A stretch of 7,948 bases of DNA, taken from assembly GCA_964352775.1 (NCBI GenBank), contig CAYGTK010000191.1:1-7948 (forward strand). The letters are read 5' to 3'. Below the pieces are notes generated by a model that was not told the origin of the DNA, searched no databases, and saw nothing but the letters and a program-made list of their open reading frames with translations. Position 1 is the first letter of the stretch. The number at the start of each line of letters is the position of its first letter. Position numbers and translations under genes: made by a program. This DNA comes from CAYGTK01 sp964352775 (GTDB taxonomy: Bacteria > Bacteroidota > Bacteroidia > Chitinophagales > CAIOSU01). Shown here piece by piece: positions 6,393 to 7,948 of the stretch.

Positions 6393-6426
6393 GTGCTGTA
6401 TTGGTTGCATAATTATTTTTAGCTAA

Positions 6427-7833
6427 CTACACCTCCACCTGCTTCCATTTACCCCTACGGAAAAGCACGATGGCTACTACGGCATATACTGCGTGTGAAA
6501 CTGCTATACTGATGTACACACCCGTAGCACCCAAACTGGTATAGCCCGATAGGTAATAAGCCATAGGTAACTGCACCCCCCAAAAAGAGAAAATGCTGAT
6601 GTACATAGGGGTTTTGGTATCTCCAGCTCCGTTGAAGGCCTGTCCCAATACTAAGCCATAGGCAAAGAAGAGGTAGCCCAAACAGATGATCTTCAGTAGT
6701 AGCATGGCCTCTTCTTTTACTGCTGGCTCTGAGCCAAATAGGTCGAGGATAGGCCCAGCAAAACTGAAGAATATGACACCGATGAACACCATAAAATAGG
6801 CATTGTATTTACTGGTTCGCCATACTATGGTCTCGGCTCGGTCGGGGTCTTTTGCGCCTAGGTTCTGTCCCACCAGCGTGGCTGCTGCATTGGCAATACC
6901 CACACTTGGCAATATGCTGAATACCACTACCCTAAAGGCGATGGTATAAGCTGCCACGGTCACTTCACCAAATTCGGCTACAATTTTCATTAGCAGCACC
7001 CAGCTGAACGATTCGATAACGAACTGTCCAGCACCAGCGCTTCCCACCTTTACCATCTCTAAAATGGTTTTATAGCGAACCACCATGTTCTTACGGGTAA
7101 TACGCAGCAGCTCAATGCCATTAAACAACATATAGAACTGAAAGGCCACACCTGTTGCCCTACCAATGGTAGTAGCAACAGCAGCACCTTCTACACCCAT
7201 AGCGGGTATAGGCCCTAATCCGAAAATGAAGATGGGGTCGAGTATAATGTTCAATCCGTTAGCTAGCCCTAGGGTGACCATAGCCGTTGCCGCACTACCT
7301 ACTCCACGAAAGACGGAGTTGTTAACGAACAAGAAAATGATAACCATATTGGTAGCGAACAGTATCTTGGTATAGCCAGAACCTTCTGCTATCAAGTCTT
7401 CAGAGCCACCCATTAGGCGAAGTAGTTCCTCCGCATTGGTGTAGCCAAAAACACCGATGACCAAGCCAAGCATTAAGCTCAACACCATACCCTGAAAAGC
7501 AGCATCGGCAGCTTTATCGAAGTTCTTCTCGCCCGCTCTGCGCGATACGATGGCCGTAATAGCCATACTATAACCCCAGGCTAGGGAGTAAATAATGCTA
7601 ACTACTGATTCGGTAATACCCACCGCAGCGGTAGAGGTGGTACTCACCCTGCTGATGTATAGCATATCAACTAGGGCAAAGGTGGCTTCCATACCCATTT
7701 CCATAACCATAGGAACGGCTAAAAGGTAAATGGAACGATTGATGCTTCCGGTGGTGAACTCCTTCTCGTCGCCTACTAGGCCTTGGTAAGTAAGTTTTAT
7801 AATAAGGGAAATACGTTCAAGTATATATTTCAT
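6427..7833 (-). CDS. MATE family multidrug/cation antiporter
   Basis: The product has 468 residues, the usual MATE length, with about 12 hydrophobic segments from ~32 to 458, so it is an inner-membrane transporter. Family members expel cationic drugs, dyes or metabolites in exchange for Na+ or H+. The two-fold internal pseudo-repeat is visible. FRGVGSAATAM (175-185) in the first half matches FNGAGDTKTPM (400-410) in the second. The first half also has the LNIILDPIFIFGLG stretch (194-207), and VGQNLGAKDPDRAE (321-334) opens the second half; all are typical of NorM/DinF-like members. About 30 residues precede the first membrane segment (including GDEKEFTTGSINRSIYLLAVP), which is normal. The start ATG at 7833 has an A/T-rich leader with no Shine-Dalgarno sequence. 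The gene appears monocistronic, with a hairpin after it and a large imperfect inverted repeat 48 bases before the ATG. The substrate cannot be predicted, and a regulator is not seen within the window. Confidence 0.93.
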   Translation of the reverse strand: MKYILERISLIIKLTYQGLVGDEKEFTTGSINRSIYLLAVPMVMEMGMEATFALVDMLYISRVSTTSTAAVGITESVVSIIYSLAWGYSMAITAIVSRRAGEKNFDKAADAAFQGMVLSLMLGLVIGVFGYTNAEELLRLMGGSEDLIAEGSGYTKILFATNMVIIFLFVNNSVFRGVGSAATAMVTLGLANGLNIILDPIFIFGLGPIPAMGVEGAAVATTIGRATGVAFQFYMLFNGIELLRITRKNMVVRYKTILEMVKVGSAGAGQFVIESFSWVLLMKIVAEFGEVTVAAYTIAFRVVVFSILPSVGIANAAATLVGQNLGAKDPDRAETIVWRTSKYNAYFMVFIGVIFFSFAGPILDLFGSEPAVKEEAMLLLKIICLGYLFFAYGLVLGQAFNGAGDTKTPMYISIFSFWGVQLPMAYYLSGYTSLGATGVYISIAVSHAVYAVVAIVLFRRGKWKQVEV

Positions 7834-7881
7834 TGGTAAATTCTAAAAAAGGGGATGAAAAAAAGGAAATGAAAATTGGGA

Positions 7882-7936
7882 CGAGATACGGTCTGCTTAG
7901 CAGGAAGCTTGCAGCGCGGATGTAGTCGGTATCTCG
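7882..7936. repeat. Large imperfect inverted repeat (hairpin) upstream of the MATE gene
   Basis: CGAGATAC (7882-7889) is the exact reverse complement of GTATCTCG (7929-7936). A second stem, CTGC (7893-7896) with GTAG (7922-7925, one G-U), lies inside across a symmetrical 3x3 internal loop. The ~25-base apical part contains further short complements (AGC/GCT around 7899-7909). Local GC is higher than in the flanking A/T-rich leader. On the minus strand the hairpin is followed by TCCC and then pyrimidine-rich sequence with T-runs up to the MATE ATG. It could be a leader structure of the MATE transcript, the end of the upstream neighbour's transcript, a small structured RNA, or a dispersed repeat. 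I do not recognise a known RNA family. Confidence 0.5.
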
Positions 7937-7948
7937 GTTAACTTGAAC

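Noticed and set aside
7166..7375. Plus-strand 69-codon frame antisense to the MATE gene
   Set aside because: It is the mirror of conserved MATE coding sequence and has no independent features.
7805..7948. Minus-strand frame open to the window edge through the hairpin, ending in TGA inside the MATE start
   Set aside because: Its sequence is repetitive Phe/Ser/Pro from pyrimidine runs and it overlaps the palindrome. It would have to be the end of an unseen gene, and I see no support.

Overview
The window looks like chromosomal DNA of a Bacteroidota (Bacteroidetes) bacterium. Several exported proteins have signal peptides cut next to a glutamine (LLA-Q, YAQ, AYAQ). Start codons lack Shine-Dalgarno sequences and follow A-rich or plain leaders. 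One promoter-like box matches the Bacteroidota -7 consensus TAnnTTTG. The gene for a small outer-membrane beta-barrel protein also fits. I cannot place it below phylum. Hand-counted 60-base samples give 48-50% GC in most genes, but only 28-37% in the gene at 5114-6145.

Layout. Bases 1-399 hold the 3' end of a gene whose product has an SH3-like C-terminus. Bases 494-2590 form a tight plus-strand cluster: an exported SRPBCC/START-like protein, an ECF-type RNA polymerase sigma factor with a Cys-rich C-terminal extension, a 79-residue single-span membrane protein starting 5 bases after the sigma gene, and a 91-residue exported protein that may be frameshifted. A beta-barrel gene (2597-3340, minus) converges on this cluster. 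A divergent intergenic region follows, carrying four tandem 7-bp units. Next come a phospholipase-D-superfamily nuclease-like gene and a membrane-anchored alpha/beta hydrolase, 27 bases apart on the plus strand. An AT-rich minus-strand gene (5114-6145) has a C-terminus resembling the DUF6896 family and looks horizontally acquired. A 281-bp intergenic region separates it from a MATE-family efflux transporter (6427-7833, minus). Upstream of the transporter, at the window edge, is a large imperfect hairpin.

How the genes may work together. The sigma factor and its immediate neighbours are the best candidate for a functional module, in which an envelope lipid-binding protein and a tiny membrane protein could signal to, or be controlled by, the sigma factor. 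This is inference from spacing. The PLD-like/hydrolase pair may share a transcript. The MATE gene appears to be an ordinary housekeeping or drug-efflux gene. No rRNA, tRNA, CRISPR array, transposase or phage gene was seen.
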